Notes: a model not told the origin generated them from the letters alone. Shown: positions 8,027 to 15,214, numbered from the stretch's first letter. The stretch: DNA of 18,402 nt from Coriobacteriia bacterium (GCA_030598125.1 JAUVQN010000005.1:1-18402); one strand, 5' to 3'. A program made the numbers and translations.

Positions 8027-9453
8027 CGGACGATCGCCTCCACATCGCTCCGCACGCCGTCGGTGATGGCGCCGGTCCCGCCGAAGATGGCGGCGACGTC
8101 CACCACACCGAGCTCGCTCATCTCACCCAGATACGACTGCGTCGCCCACGGCAGTTCGTCGGGAAGCGTGAGCAACAGGACTCCCCCGTTCGCGCCGGCG
8201 GCCGCGCCGCCCGAGAGCGCGTCTGGGAACAGTCGTCCCGTGGCGAGACCGACGTAGCGCGAGTCGCTCCACGCGTTCCTGACGGCGAAATCGGCGACGA
8301 GCTTCGCCGTCTCGTAGCGGGTCGGCCCTCCGATGCGCCGGATGTCGGGTCCCGTCGCGAGCAGGGAGATCTGGTCTCGGACGCCGTCGGAGACCGCACC
8401 CACACCGCCGGCGATGATCACGTGCTGGACGTCGATCGTCTCGATGGCGCGAGCGGCGTACGGGGACAGCTGCTCCGAGCGGGTCAGGAGGACCGGGTAG
8501 CCGCGTGAGTACGAGAACGGTGTGACCGCGAGCGCGTCCGGGAAGAGGTCGCCCCGCGCCACGAACACGGTGTCCGGCGGACGAACTGCGTTCCGCTCGT
8601 CGATGCGGAGCGCGACGAGCTCGGCCGTCTCGTAGCGGTCGAGCCCCCCGTTGCGGAAGACCGTGTAGCCGAGCTGCGACAGCTGAGTGGCCACGATCTG
8701 CGAGACCGCGCCGGGCCCCCCCACGATGTGCACGTCTTTCACGCCGAGACGCTCCAGTTCCTCTACGAGGCCGGGCGGCAACGAAGCGGGACGCGTCAGC
8801 AGAAGCGGGCAGCCCAGCGCGCCGGCGAGACCACCGGCAGTGAGCGCGTCCGGGAACAGTTCTCCCGTGGCGATCACGGCGTCGTGCGACGGCTCGTCGT
8901 CGAACGTGGTCTTCGAGATATCCAGCGCCGTGGCGTACCGGTCCCGGCCCCACATCCTCAGCACTTCGCCCTCGTTCGTGGCGCGGACGATCTCGTACGA
9001 CAGCGTGTAGTCCCCGGCCCCGATGTAGGCGTTCACGTCGATGACGTACGTGCCCGCCGTCGACGCATCGAATGTCATCACTTCGGGATACGAGTCGGTG
9101 ACTCCCGCCGCGGCGAGGTCGAAGTCGTGGACGCTCGTCGCGTCCGGCCAGAAGAGGTAGAGGTCGAAATCGGTGCCGGCGTCCGCCGTGACGGAAACGG
9201 TCAGCCCGTCGCCGGGCTCGAGGCCGATCGAGTAGACGTCATCGGGAGCGAGCGTGGAGTCGAGACTCCCGCTGACCGGCGATGACTCGAGTGGCACGGC
9301 CCCGGCGATAGCGGCTTCCCGGACGGCCGAGGGCCTGAGCCCGCCCTTCGCGCGCGCGCTGATCCTGACGGGTGTCGCCAGCGCGCTCGCGGGAATGAGC
9401 AGGCAGAGTGCCGCCACAAGAGCGGCGATCCCGACCCATCGTCCTGTCCGCAT
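8023..9453 (-). CDS. Secreted PPC-domain protein with three cell-wall-binding type 2 repeats
   Basis: A 476-residue exported protein. Residues 1-26 are a Sec signal peptide ending ASALA. Residues about 66-157 resemble a bacterial pre-peptidase C-terminal (PPC) domain (DVYSIGLEPGDGLTVSV, then DFDLYLFWPD and GTYVIDVNAY). Three CWB2 repeats follow at about 168-255, 270-365 and 375-474, each with the RY(A/E)TA start, LFPDAL core, (L)LLT segment and a GG.GA(V/I) end. CWB2 modules hold proteins non-covalently on Gram-positive cell walls through secondary wall polymers. No catalytic domain is visible, so this looks like a structural or adhesive wall protein. ATG at 9453 was chosen over an in-frame ATG at 9522 because it begins immediately before the signal peptide. 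It overlaps the next gene by 4 nt. The upstream leader holds hairpins and a palindrome. Confidence 0.92.
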   Translation of the reverse strand: MRTGRWVGIAALVAALCLLIPASALATPVRISARAKGGLRPSAVREAAIAGAVPLESSPVSGSLDSTLAPDDVYSIGLEPGDGLTVSVTADAGTDFDLYLFWPDATSVHDFDLAAAGVTDSYPEVMTFDASTAGTYVIDVNAYIGAGDYTLSYEIVRATNEGEVLRMWGRDRYATALDISKTTFDDEPSHDAVIATGELFPDALTAGGLAGALGCPLLLTRPASLPPGLVEELERLGVKDVHIVGGPGAVSQIVATQLSQLGYTVFRNGGLDRYETAELVALRIDERNAVRPPDTVFVARGDLFPDALAVTPFSYSRGYPVLLTRSEQLSPYAARAIETIDVQHVIIAGGVGAVSDGVRDQISLLATGPDIRRIGGPTRYETAKLVADFAVRNAWSDSRYVGLATGRLFPDALSGGAAAGANGGVLLLTLPDELPWATQSYLGEMSELGVVDVAAIFGGTGAITDGVRSDVEAIVR

Positions 9454-9539
9454 CCGTCCCCGTCCGATCGCTCGTGTCCGCCGAGCGTCTCCACAGAGGG
9501 ATCGACGCCCTTCTTGGGCCATGGGGGCCCCGAGAGTCG

Positions 9540-9553
9540 GTGAGGACCCTCAC
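9540..9553. promoter_or_regulatory. CRP/FNR-like palindrome upstream of the CWB2 gene
   Basis: GTGAGG-AC-CCTCAC is a 14-bp inverted repeat with 6-bp arms. In context it reads GGTGA-N6-TCACA, close to the TGTGA-N6-TCACA site bound by CRP-family regulators, including actinobacterial GlxR/Cmr. It is centred about 93 bp upstream of the CWB2 start codon. A second perfect GTGA-N6-TCAC lies at 13380-13393, and scanning the window by eye found no others. Identification as an operator is inference. Confidence 0.4.
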
Positions 9554-9591
9554 ACTTGATATCGGGTTCGGACGGCGGCGCCTTGAGCTTG

Positions 9592-9650
9592 CTGGGGAAT
9601 GAGTCTTCCCAGGAAAGGGGCGCATTCCTGGTGTCGGAGAGACTCCGATA
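9592..9650 (-). other. Structured leader (three hairpins, two mutually exclusive) before the CWB2 gene
   Basis: In plus-strand notation: hairpin A pairs CTGGGGAA (9592-9599) with TTCCCAG (9606-9612) with one bulged G. Hairpin B pairs CCAGGAA (9609-9615) with TTCCTGG (9625-9631) around a 9-nt loop. Hairpin C pairs TCGGAG (9634-9639) with CTCCGA (9643-9648) around AGA, extendable by a wobble and a U-A pair. A and B share 9609-9612 and cannot form together. The element sits between the glycosyltransferase stop (9694) and the CWB2 start (9453), so it is either a 3' end of the former or a 5' leader of the latter. It does not match any riboswitch class I could recall, and there is no T-run. Confidence 0.4.
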
Positions 9651-9693
9651 AGGGTGAACGGACGAGCGGCCTCACACCGAACACCGGCGGTCG

Positions 9694-10986
9694 TCAGACG
9701 GCCGACTCGGACTTGACGCGAGCGGTCTTCGCCCACGCGCCGCGCCCGATAGCGATCCGGCCGATCGCCCAGACTTGCGAGACGATCATCGTGTACGAGT
9801 AGGCGGTGAAGATGAGGCCTATCGCCGGGAGCCAGCGACCCTTGAAGGGCTCGGCCGCCCGTTGCTGGTAGACCACTATGAAGACTACGAACGGGGCGAT
9901 CGACAGGAAGAGACGCACCACGTTCCTCAGGGCCCCTTCCGGCATCCACACGAGGAAGCTCGTGTGCACCTCGATCACGCCCACCGTCGACAGGATGCCC
10001 AGGATGGGTCCTGCGATCACGAGCCAGATGTAGCAGCCCATGAACATGTAGACCGCGAGGTCCGCGCGCGTCCGCATCCGCACGCTCCTCGTCGACATGA
10101 GGCTCGGCAAGTGCCGCCAGCATTGGTAGTGACCCTGGATCCACCGTGTCCGCTGGCGGAAGAGAGGCCGATAGCTCTCGACCGCCTGCTGCGCGACCCA
10201 CGCCGTCGGACAGAACCTGATCCGCCACCCCTCTTTGACGAGGGTCAGACCGAGATCGAGGTCCTCGGTCAGACAATCGGACCACGGCTCGGTCCCGACC
10301 GTGAGGAGCGCCGAGAGGCGCGTGAACTGCCCGTTGCCTCCGAGCCCGACGGAACCCCACGCGTCCCGCGCCTCCTGGACCATCGCGGAGAAGCCCACGA
10401 ACTCCAGGTCCTGCATCCTCGTGAGGAAGTTCGCGTCGGCGTTGGCGATACGCACGCCGATCTGCAGACCGCCGACGTGGCGGTCGGAGAAGTACGGAGT
10501 CACCAGACTCAGTACCGATGGCTCCAGTTGGCCGTCGGCGTCGATGACGCAGATGATGATGTCGTCCGCCCCGCGACCCCCGAGCAACGGGTCGTGCCGG
10601 TCGACCATCCTGCAGAGCATCCCGTACGCGTGATTGAGCACGGCGCCCTTACCCTGTCCAGCGATGTCGGGTCCGCGATCCACGACCATGACGCCCTCCG
10701 CCTCGTAGGATCGGGCGACCTCGCTCGTCCGGTCCTTCGAGCCGTCGTTCATCACCATGACGAGCGTGTCGTCATAGTCCTGCCGAAGAAGCGCCTCGAC
10801 CGTGTGTCCGACGACCTCCTCCTCGTTGTGACAGGGGATCACGACGCACACGAGGGGCCGATACGACGTGTCCAGCTTGGAGCGATCCCGAAGGCGCCGC
10901 ACCTGGATGCTGCCGAACAAGAACAGGTAGTAGAGCCCGAAGACCGCGAGCACGTAGCTGAGCCATGTGAAGTCGGCACGCAGCAC
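9694..10986 (-). CDS. Membrane glycosyltransferase family 2, processive polysaccharide synthase type
   Basis: A 430-residue membrane protein. One transmembrane helix (about 8-27) precedes the cytoplasmic GT-A catalytic domain with VCVVIPCHNEEEVV, VMNDGSKDRT, the metal-binding DAD (149-151), GGNGQFTR (217-223), the TED acceptor-base motif (240-242) and QRTRW (278-282). This D, D, D, QxxRW set marks cellulose, hyaluronan or poly-GlcNAc synthase-like enzymes that extend a chain and pass it through the membrane. About three or four more helices follow (roughly 305-335, 350-372, 385-405). No PilZ domain is present. The polymer cannot be read from the sequence; nearby WecB hints at HexNAc sugars. 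The GTG start is set by GGAAGGA seven bases upstream. The gene lies 81 nt after the TIG-repeat gene. Confidence 0.9.
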   Translation of the reverse strand: MLRADFTWLSYVLAVFGLYYLFLFGSIQVRRLRDRSKLDTSYRPLVCVVIPCHNEEEVVGHTVEALLRQDYDDTLVMVMNDGSKDRTSEVARSYEAEGVMVVDRGPDIAGQGKGAVLNHAYGMLCRMVDRHDPLLGGRGADDIIICVIDADGQLEPSVLSLVTPYFSDRHVGGLQIGVRIANADANFLTRMQDLEFVGFSAMVQEARDAWGSVGLGGNGQFTRLSALLTVGTEPWSDCLTEDLDLGLTLVKEGWRIRFCPTAWVAQQAVESYRPLFRQRTRWIQGHYQCWRHLPSLMSTRSVRMRTRADLAVYMFMGCYIWLVIAGPILGILSTVGVIEVHTSFLVWMPEGALRNVVRLFLSIAPFVVFIVVYQQRAAEPFKGRWLPAIGLIFTAYSYTMIVSQVWAIGRIAIGRGAWAKTARVKSESAV

Positions 10987-10993
10987 GATGCTA

Positions 10994-11000
10994 TCCTTCC
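10994..11000 (-). promoter_or_regulatory. Ribosome binding site fixing the GTG start of the glycosyltransferase
   Basis: On the minus strand GGAAGGA lies 7 nt before GTG at 10986. No ATG is available near the N-terminal membrane helix, so this site decides the start. Confidence 0.7.
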
Positions 11001-11067
11001 GGCCTCGTGGAGGGCGTGGGGTGGGTGTGCCCCTTCGTAGTCTGGATCGGCATCGTCGAGGTCCCGG

Positions 11068-13179
11068 CTACGGGACGATCTCGAGCCAGACGCCGTTCGA
11101 GATGACGTCGTCCTGTGTGATCCCCACGTAGCCGGAGGCGAGGCCTACGGGGACGTCGAAGACGACCTCCGTCACCGTCCAGCTCGTCGGCGTGACGACC
11201 GTGTCTCCGACCGTGAGCAGACCGGCGACGTCGCGGAAGCCTTCACCCGTCACGGTCACCCGATCTCCCTGAGACGCGGTCTCGACCGAGACGGAGTCGA
11301 TCGCAGGCGGCAGATACGGCATGAAGAACGCGCCGTTGGAGGTGATTTCGTTCTGGACGATCCCGGCATATCCGGTCGCCGCGCCCGCGGGCACCGTCGC
11401 GATGACCTCAGTGTCGGACCAAGAGACCACGCCCGCCGGCGTGCCGGCGAACACCGGGTAACCCGTGCCCTGCAGGTCGCCGAAGCCCGTGCCGGTGATC
11501 GTCACCATGTCGCCCGGCAGGCCCCACCAAGACGAGATCGCATCCACATACGGCGGATCGACGGTCTCGACTTCGAGCCAGATGCCGTTGGACGACACGG
11601 CCTCTTTGAACACGCCGAGGTAGCCGGGGCCGACTCCATCCGGCACCGTGGCCATGATCTGCGTATCGGACCAGCTGGTGATCGCGCACTCATGCACGCC
11701 GTCTATCAGCACGACGCTTGTCGGCGCGGCGGTCCCGAAGTCGGCACCGTCTATGGTGATCTGCTGTCCCGGAGTCACCGTCGCCGCATCGACGCCGGTG
11801 ACCGTCGCGGGCGTCTGGACGACCAGGTACTCTCCGTTCGAGGTGGCCCAGTCCCTGCGCACGACGCCCAGGAAGCCCGAGGTCGATCCCTCGGGGATCG
11901 TCACGACCACTTCATTCTCGGACCACGAGACGACCGGCACGGGCTGCCCGCTGAGACCGGCCCATCCGTCGCTGCCATCCCCGAATCCGACGCCCCGTAT
12001 GGCGACGGTGCCGCCCGGCTCAGTCCACCAGATGGAGAGCGCATCGACTCGCGGCGCGATCGTGATGAAGACGCCGTTCGACGTGACGCCGTCGCGCTGC
12101 ACACCGGCGTAGCCCTGGGTCGCAGTCTCGGGGACCGTGAACGTCACCTCGGTGTCTGACCACGTGACGGGAGCGATCGGGACGCCGCCCACCACGACCG
12201 TGTCGAGCTCGTCGCCGAAGTTCTGTCCGGCTATGGTCACGGTGTCGCCTACGAGCACGTACTCGGGCGAGACGCTCTCGACCGCCGGGTGCTCGAAGGG
12301 GATGAAGAAGATGCCGTTCGAGACGATGCCGTTCTTCACCACGCCGACGTAGCCGGCGTCCGCGCCGTCAGGCACCGTCGCGACGATCTCGGTGTCGGAC
12401 CACGAGACGATAGCGCCCGGAGTCCCCGCGAACGTCACCCATCCGGTCTCCTGCTTCTTTCCGAAGGCCGTGCCGCTGATCGTGACCGTGTCGCCCGGAA
12501 GTCCCTCGATCTTGTCCAGAGCGGTCACGACGAGCGGGTCGTGTGGCACGAAGTACAGGCCGTTCGAAGCGATGCCGTCGACTACGACGCCGGCCCATCC
12601 ACTCTCTGCTCCCTTGGGAACGGTGGCGACGATCTCGGTGTCGGACCAGCTCTTGACCTGACCCTTCACGCCGGCGAACGTCGGGTAGCTGGAGGTCTTC
12701 TTCGGACCGAAGTTGGCACCGTAGAACGTCACATCGGTCCCGGGAGGTGCCATGTAGGTCGACAGTGTGTCGAGTCGAGGCTGCAACTCCGGAGCACTCG
12801 CGACGAACCAGACCTCGTTGGAGTCAGTCCCATCGACCGTGACGTGGACGTAGCCATCCTCGGCCCGCGCCGGCACGACGGCGACGATCTCCGTGTCGGA
12901 CCACGAGACGATGTCTGCCGACGTGTGCCATGCGAACTCGACGCCGGACTTCTTCCCCTGCGTATCGCCGAACCCCGAGCCCGAGAGCGTCACTTCGGCC
13001 ACAGGATCGGCCTGCGCCGGATCGATCGCATCGAGCACCGGCGCCACCTGGGCAAGCGCGAAGTGCGGCCACATGGCGGCCAACAGAAGGAAGACGACCG
13101 TCGCGAACGCGACGAGCAGCAGCGCCGCCGGCGCTCTCTCCGCCATCGCGACCTTGTACCGTGTCCGACCGTCCTTCAC
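11068..13179 (-). CDS. Secreted protein of eight IPT/TIG-like repeats
   Basis: A 703-residue exported protein. A long signal sequence has a charged first 16 residues, a hydrophobic core at about 17-36, and a likely cut after FALA at 43. The rest is eight tandem immunoglobulin-like IPT/TIG repeats of about 80 residues, each with a G(T/S)GFG or GxxFG turn, an SWSDTE(I/V)-type strand followed by (V/I)P, and G(Y/F).GV......SNG. The SW/TW..(T/N)(E/Q) elements read SWSDTEIVAVVP, SWSDTEIVATVP (twice), TWSDTEVTFTVP, SWSENEVVVTIP, SWSDTQIMATVP, SWSDTEVIATVP and SWTVTEVVFDVP. Such proteins usually act as adhesins or carbohydrate-binding scaffolds. No sortase signal, SLH, CWB2 module or C-terminal helix is seen, so how it stays on the cell is unclear. 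The GTG start is supported by AGGAGG six bases upstream. Confidence 0.9.
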   Translation of the reverse strand: MKDGRTRYKVAMAERAPAALLLVAFATVVFLLLAAMWPHFALAQVAPVLDAIDPAQADPVAEVTLSGSGFGDTQGKKSGVEFAWHTSADIVSWSDTEIVAVVPARAEDGYVHVTVDGTDSNEVWFVASAPELQPRLDTLSTYMAPPGTDVTFYGANFGPKKTSSYPTFAGVKGQVKSWSDTEIVATVPKGAESGWAGVVVDGIASNGLYFVPHDPLVVTALDKIEGLPGDTVTISGTAFGKKQETGWVTFAGTPGAIVSWSDTEIVATVPDGADAGYVGVVKNGIVSNGIFFIPFEHPAVESVSPEYVLVGDTVTIAGQNFGDELDTVVVGGVPIAPVTWSDTEVTFTVPETATQGYAGVQRDGVTSNGVFITIAPRVDALSIWWTEPGGTVAIRGVGFGDGSDGWAGLSGQPVPVVSWSENEVVVTIPEGSTSGFLGVVRRDWATSNGEYLVVQTPATVTGVDAATVTPGQQITIDGADFGTAAPTSVVLIDGVHECAITSWSDTQIMATVPDGVGPGYLGVFKEAVSSNGIWLEVETVDPPYVDAISSWWGLPGDMVTITGTGFGDLQGTGYPVFAGTPAGVVSWSDTEVIATVPAGAATGYAGIVQNEITSNGAFFMPYLPPAIDSVSVETASQGDRVTVTGEGFRDVAGLLTVGDTVVTPTSWTVTEVVFDVPVGLASGYVGITQDDVISNGVWLEIVP
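11075..13045 (-). repeat. Tandem repeats of about 240 bp encoding the TIG domains
   Basis: Eight in-frame units. The segment encoding SWSDTE is conserved even at DNA level: plus-strand GTGTCGGACCA recurs at about 11412, 12393, 12640 and 12893, with close variants near 11666 and 12153. Other parts of the units have diverged. The pattern suggests old duplication with partial homogenisation. Confidence 0.75.
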
Positions 13180-13185
13180 GTCCGA

Positions 13186-13191
13186 CCTCCT
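13186..13191 (-). promoter_or_regulatory. Consensus Shine-Dalgarno fixing the GTG start of the TIG-repeat gene
   Basis: AGGAGG on the minus strand, 6 nt before GTG at 13179. This is the strongest ribosome binding site in the window, which fits an abundant surface protein. Confidence 0.8.
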
Positions 13192-13204
13192 CGCGCACGT
13201 GCAT

Positions 13205-13285
13205 GTCGCATAGAGCGACTCTTCAGGACCATCGGCATCCTGGACCGCAGGATTTAGCCCTCCACCTGCGGAATCTTGCAGATGG
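13205..13285 (-). other. Structured leader with competing hairpins upstream of the TIG-repeat gene
   Basis: On the minus strand, CCATCTGC (13285-13278) can pair with GCAGGTGG (13269-13262) as an 8-bp stem with one U-G wobble. Alternatively CCGCAGG (13271-13265) pairs perfectly with CCTGCGG (13251-13245) over a 13-nt loop. The two stems share 13265-13269 and exclude each other. Two smaller hairpins follow: CAGGA/TCCTG (13242-13224, 9-nt loop) and GTCGC/GCGAC (13219-13205). All lie within about 105 nt of the start codon. No known riboswitch core was recognised. Whether the element is transcribed and acts in cis is inference. Confidence 0.4.
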
Positions 13286-13379
13286 CGTGGGAAGACCGCG
13301 AGCGGGCCTCCCGCAGCGAGGAAGGGACGATGAACGGCCCTCTGGAGTAGATGAACGGTCGCCGCTCGACCGATCGAAC

Positions 13380-13393
13380 GTGACGTCCGTCAC
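13380..13393. promoter_or_regulatory. CRP/FNR-like palindrome upstream of the TIG-repeat gene
   Basis: GTGACG-TC-CGTCAC is a 14-bp inverted repeat with 6-bp arms and the CRP-type core GTGA-N6-TCAC. It lies in the 281-bp gap between the broken cysK and the TIG-repeat gene, about 200 bp before the start codon and upstream of the hairpins. It pairs with the similar site at 9540-9553 upstream of the CWB2 gene. Binding by a CRP-family protein is inference. Confidence 0.4.
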
Positions 13394-13460
13394 TGGCTCT
13401 GCGAGAGACCGGACCGGCCAGGGCACGTACGACGCGCACGTCGTGCGCCTCGATGCCGGC

Positions 13461-14412
13461 CTAGATGTCCTCCCAGAGGGGTGTGTGGAGAGGTAGCGCT
13501 CACCGGTGGAGCACGCCACGGTCGCGACCGTCCCGCCCTCGAACTCGGGCCGCTCGGCGACTGCGAGGGCGGCGGTGACGTTCGCCCCGGTCGAGATGCC
13601 GACGAAGAGCCCCTCCTCGGCCGCGAGACGCCGGGACATGGTGATGGCCTGCTCGGTGGTGACGGTCATGACCTCGTCGACGACGTCCAGATAGAGCGTG
13701 CCGGGAATGAAGCCCGCGCCGATGCCATGGATCCCGTGGGTCGCCGGCGAGACTTCGTTGCCGGCGAGGTGCTGCGTGATGACCGGCGACTCCGCCGGCT
13801 CGACCGCGATGACTCGGACGTCGGCGCTCCTGGTCTTCATGTACCGGCCGACACCGCTCACGGTGCCTCCGGTCCCGACCCCGGCGACGAACGCGCCGAT
13901 CACACCACCGACCGCAGCCGCGAGCTCCGGCCCGGTCGTCTCCACGTGCGCGAGCGGATTGGCGGGGTTCTCGAACTGGCTCGGCATGTAGCCGTCTTCG
14001 ACATCGGCGAGCACGGCCTCGGCCGCCTCGATGGCGCCCGTCATGCCGCCCGCGGCGGGCGTGAGGATCAGCTCGGCGCCGTATGCGCGCAGGAGCTTCC
14101 GTCGCTCGACGCTCATGCTCTCCGGCATGGTGATCACGACGCGCTACCCACGCGATGCGCCGATCATCGCCAGCGCGATCCCGGTGTTGCCCGACGTGGG
14201 CTCCACCATCGTGGTGCGGCCTCTGACGATGCGGCCGGCCTCTTCGGCTGCGTCGATCATGGAGCGGCCGATGCGATCCTTGACGGAGCCGCCCGGGTTC
14301 AGCGACTCGAGCTTGACGACGACCGTCGCCCCGGTATGCTCCGCGAGCCTTCGCAGACGGACGGCCGCGTGCGGCCGATCGTGTCCGAGATCGATGAGGC
14401 GATGCCAGTCAC
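13461..14412 (-). pseudogene. cysK: Cysteine synthase A (O-acetylserine sulfhydrylase), three inactivating lesions
   Basis: The sequence encodes nearly all of CysK, the PLP enzyme making cysteine from O-acetylserine and sulfide, but in three frames. GTG at 14412, with GGAAGGGGG six bases upstream, begins MTGIASSISDTIGRT. One base is then missing at 14363-14367; restoring it gives RTPAVRLRRLAEHTGATVVV. LNPGGSVKDR (PLP lysine) and EPTSGNTGIAL follow, then ASRG-TAG-RVVITMPESMS, where TAG (14146-14144, codon 90) replaces an expected Tyr. The frame continues through QFENPANP, GVGTGGTVSGVGRY and STGERYLST, where two extra bases in a (GT)3 tract (13481-13486) shift the frame; removing them gives STPLWEDI and a TAG at 13461-13463. 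The repaired protein has 316 residues, normal for CysK. The remaining sequence is well conserved, so decay is recent, or the window carries clustered sequencing errors. Confidence 0.88.
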
Positions 14413-14488
14413 TCGAGTCCCCCTTCCGTCCGCGCCCGTGACGCGAGGCTACCCGCCACCGGCTGCCGCCTCAAGGCGAGGCCGCGAG

Positions 14489-15196
14489 CTACACGTCCTC
14501 TCCGTCGCCCGTCTTCGCTCGGATCGTCCGCACACCGTCTCTCGCGCCCGCCAGCACGATGTCCGCCGGCCGCATCGCGAAGACGCCGTTCTCGACGACT
14601 CCGGGCACGGCGTCGAGCGCGAGCTCGATCGCGAGCGGGTCCGTGAGACTCAGCCCCTCGACGTCCAGGATCCGGTTCCCGTTGTCCGTCGTGAAGTCCT
14701 CCCGAAGCCGCGGCCGGCCGCCCAGCCCCTCGATCATGGACGCCACGAACGGCACGGCCATGGGGACGACCTCGACGGGCACCGGCACGGCGCCGAGTGC
14801 GTCAACGAGCTTCGATTCGTCGCAGATGCAGACGAACGCCCTGCTCGCGTTCGCGACGACCTTCTCCCGTGTGAGTGCGCCCCCCGCGCCCTTGATGAGC
14901 CGCAGCTCCGGGTCGGCTTCGTCCGCGCCGTCGACGTAGACCTCGGGCCGTGGACCCTCTTCGAGCGTGAGCACGCGGATGCCTCGCGCGGCGAGAGCGT
15001 GGGCGGTGGCGTCGGAGCTGGGTACGGCTCCTTCCAGCGGGATCTCGGAGCTGCCCAGCGCGTCGATGAAGTGCTCCGCCGTGCTTCCCGTCCCGACCCC
15101 GATGACGCTGTCCGGCGCGACGTACTCGAGCGCCGCTTCGGCGGCCGCCCGCTTCATGCCGTCACGCATCGCATCAGTCGTATCCTGCTCCACCAT
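14489..15196 (-). CDS. rpiA: Ribose-5-phosphate isomerase A
   Basis: A 235-residue protein, close to the usual 220-235 of RpiA, which interconverts ribose-5-phosphate and ribulose-5-phosphate in the pentose phosphate pathway. VIGVGTGSTAEHFI (31-44) is the phosphate-binding loop. VDGADEADPELRLIKGAGGALTREK contains Asp89, Asp92, Lys102 and the catalytic base Glu111. FTTDNGNRILDVEG and PGVVENGVF follow as in the family. ATG at 15196 has GGGAGAGG just upstream; later in-frame Met codons at 10 and 14 are possible but less well placed. It follows thiD after 18 nt, so it is likely in the thi transcript, and it precedes the broken cysK by 76 nt. Confidence 0.95.
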   Translation of the reverse strand: MVEQDTTDAMRDGMKRAAAEAALEYVAPDSVIGVGTGSTAEHFIDALGSSEIPLEGAVPSSDATAHALAARGIRVLTLEEGPRPEVYVDGADEADPELRLIKGAGGALTREKVVANASRAFVCICDESKLVDALGAVPVPVEVVPMAVPFVASMIEGLGGRPRLREDFTTDNGNRILDVEGLSLTDPLAIELALDAVPGVVENGVFAMRPADIVLAGARDGVRTIRAKTGDGEDV

Positions 15197-15214
15197 GCGA
15201 CCTCTCCCTGCTCG

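Noticed and set aside
7046..8257. 403-codon open frame on the plus strand
   Set aside because: Antisense to wecB, the small beta-sandwich gene and the CWB2 gene; no family resemblance.
9592..9660. c-di-AMP (ydaO) or glycine riboswitch in the CWB2-gene leader
   Set aside because: GGGTGAAC and GGAGAGACT are only fragments of those motifs and the other conserved blocks are missing.
9775..11040. 421-codon open frame on the plus strand
   Set aside because: Antisense to the glycosyltransferase; His/Asp/Arg-rich, no motif.
13205..13330. c-di-GMP-I riboswitch in the TIG-gene leader
   Set aside because: GGGCTAAAT and GATGCCGATGG loosely recall its 3' part, but the conserved GACGCAAAGCC core and the 5' GCAAACC are absent.
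13254..13439. Small minus-strand ORF following cysK
   Set aside because: It is in the ancestral cysK reading frame but beyond that gene's stop, with no own ribosome binding site or recognisable product.
14144..14146. Programmed amber read-through or pyrrolysine in cysK
   Set aside because: Two frameshifts elsewhere in the same gene make recoding of the TAG pointless; loss of function or sequence error is simpler.
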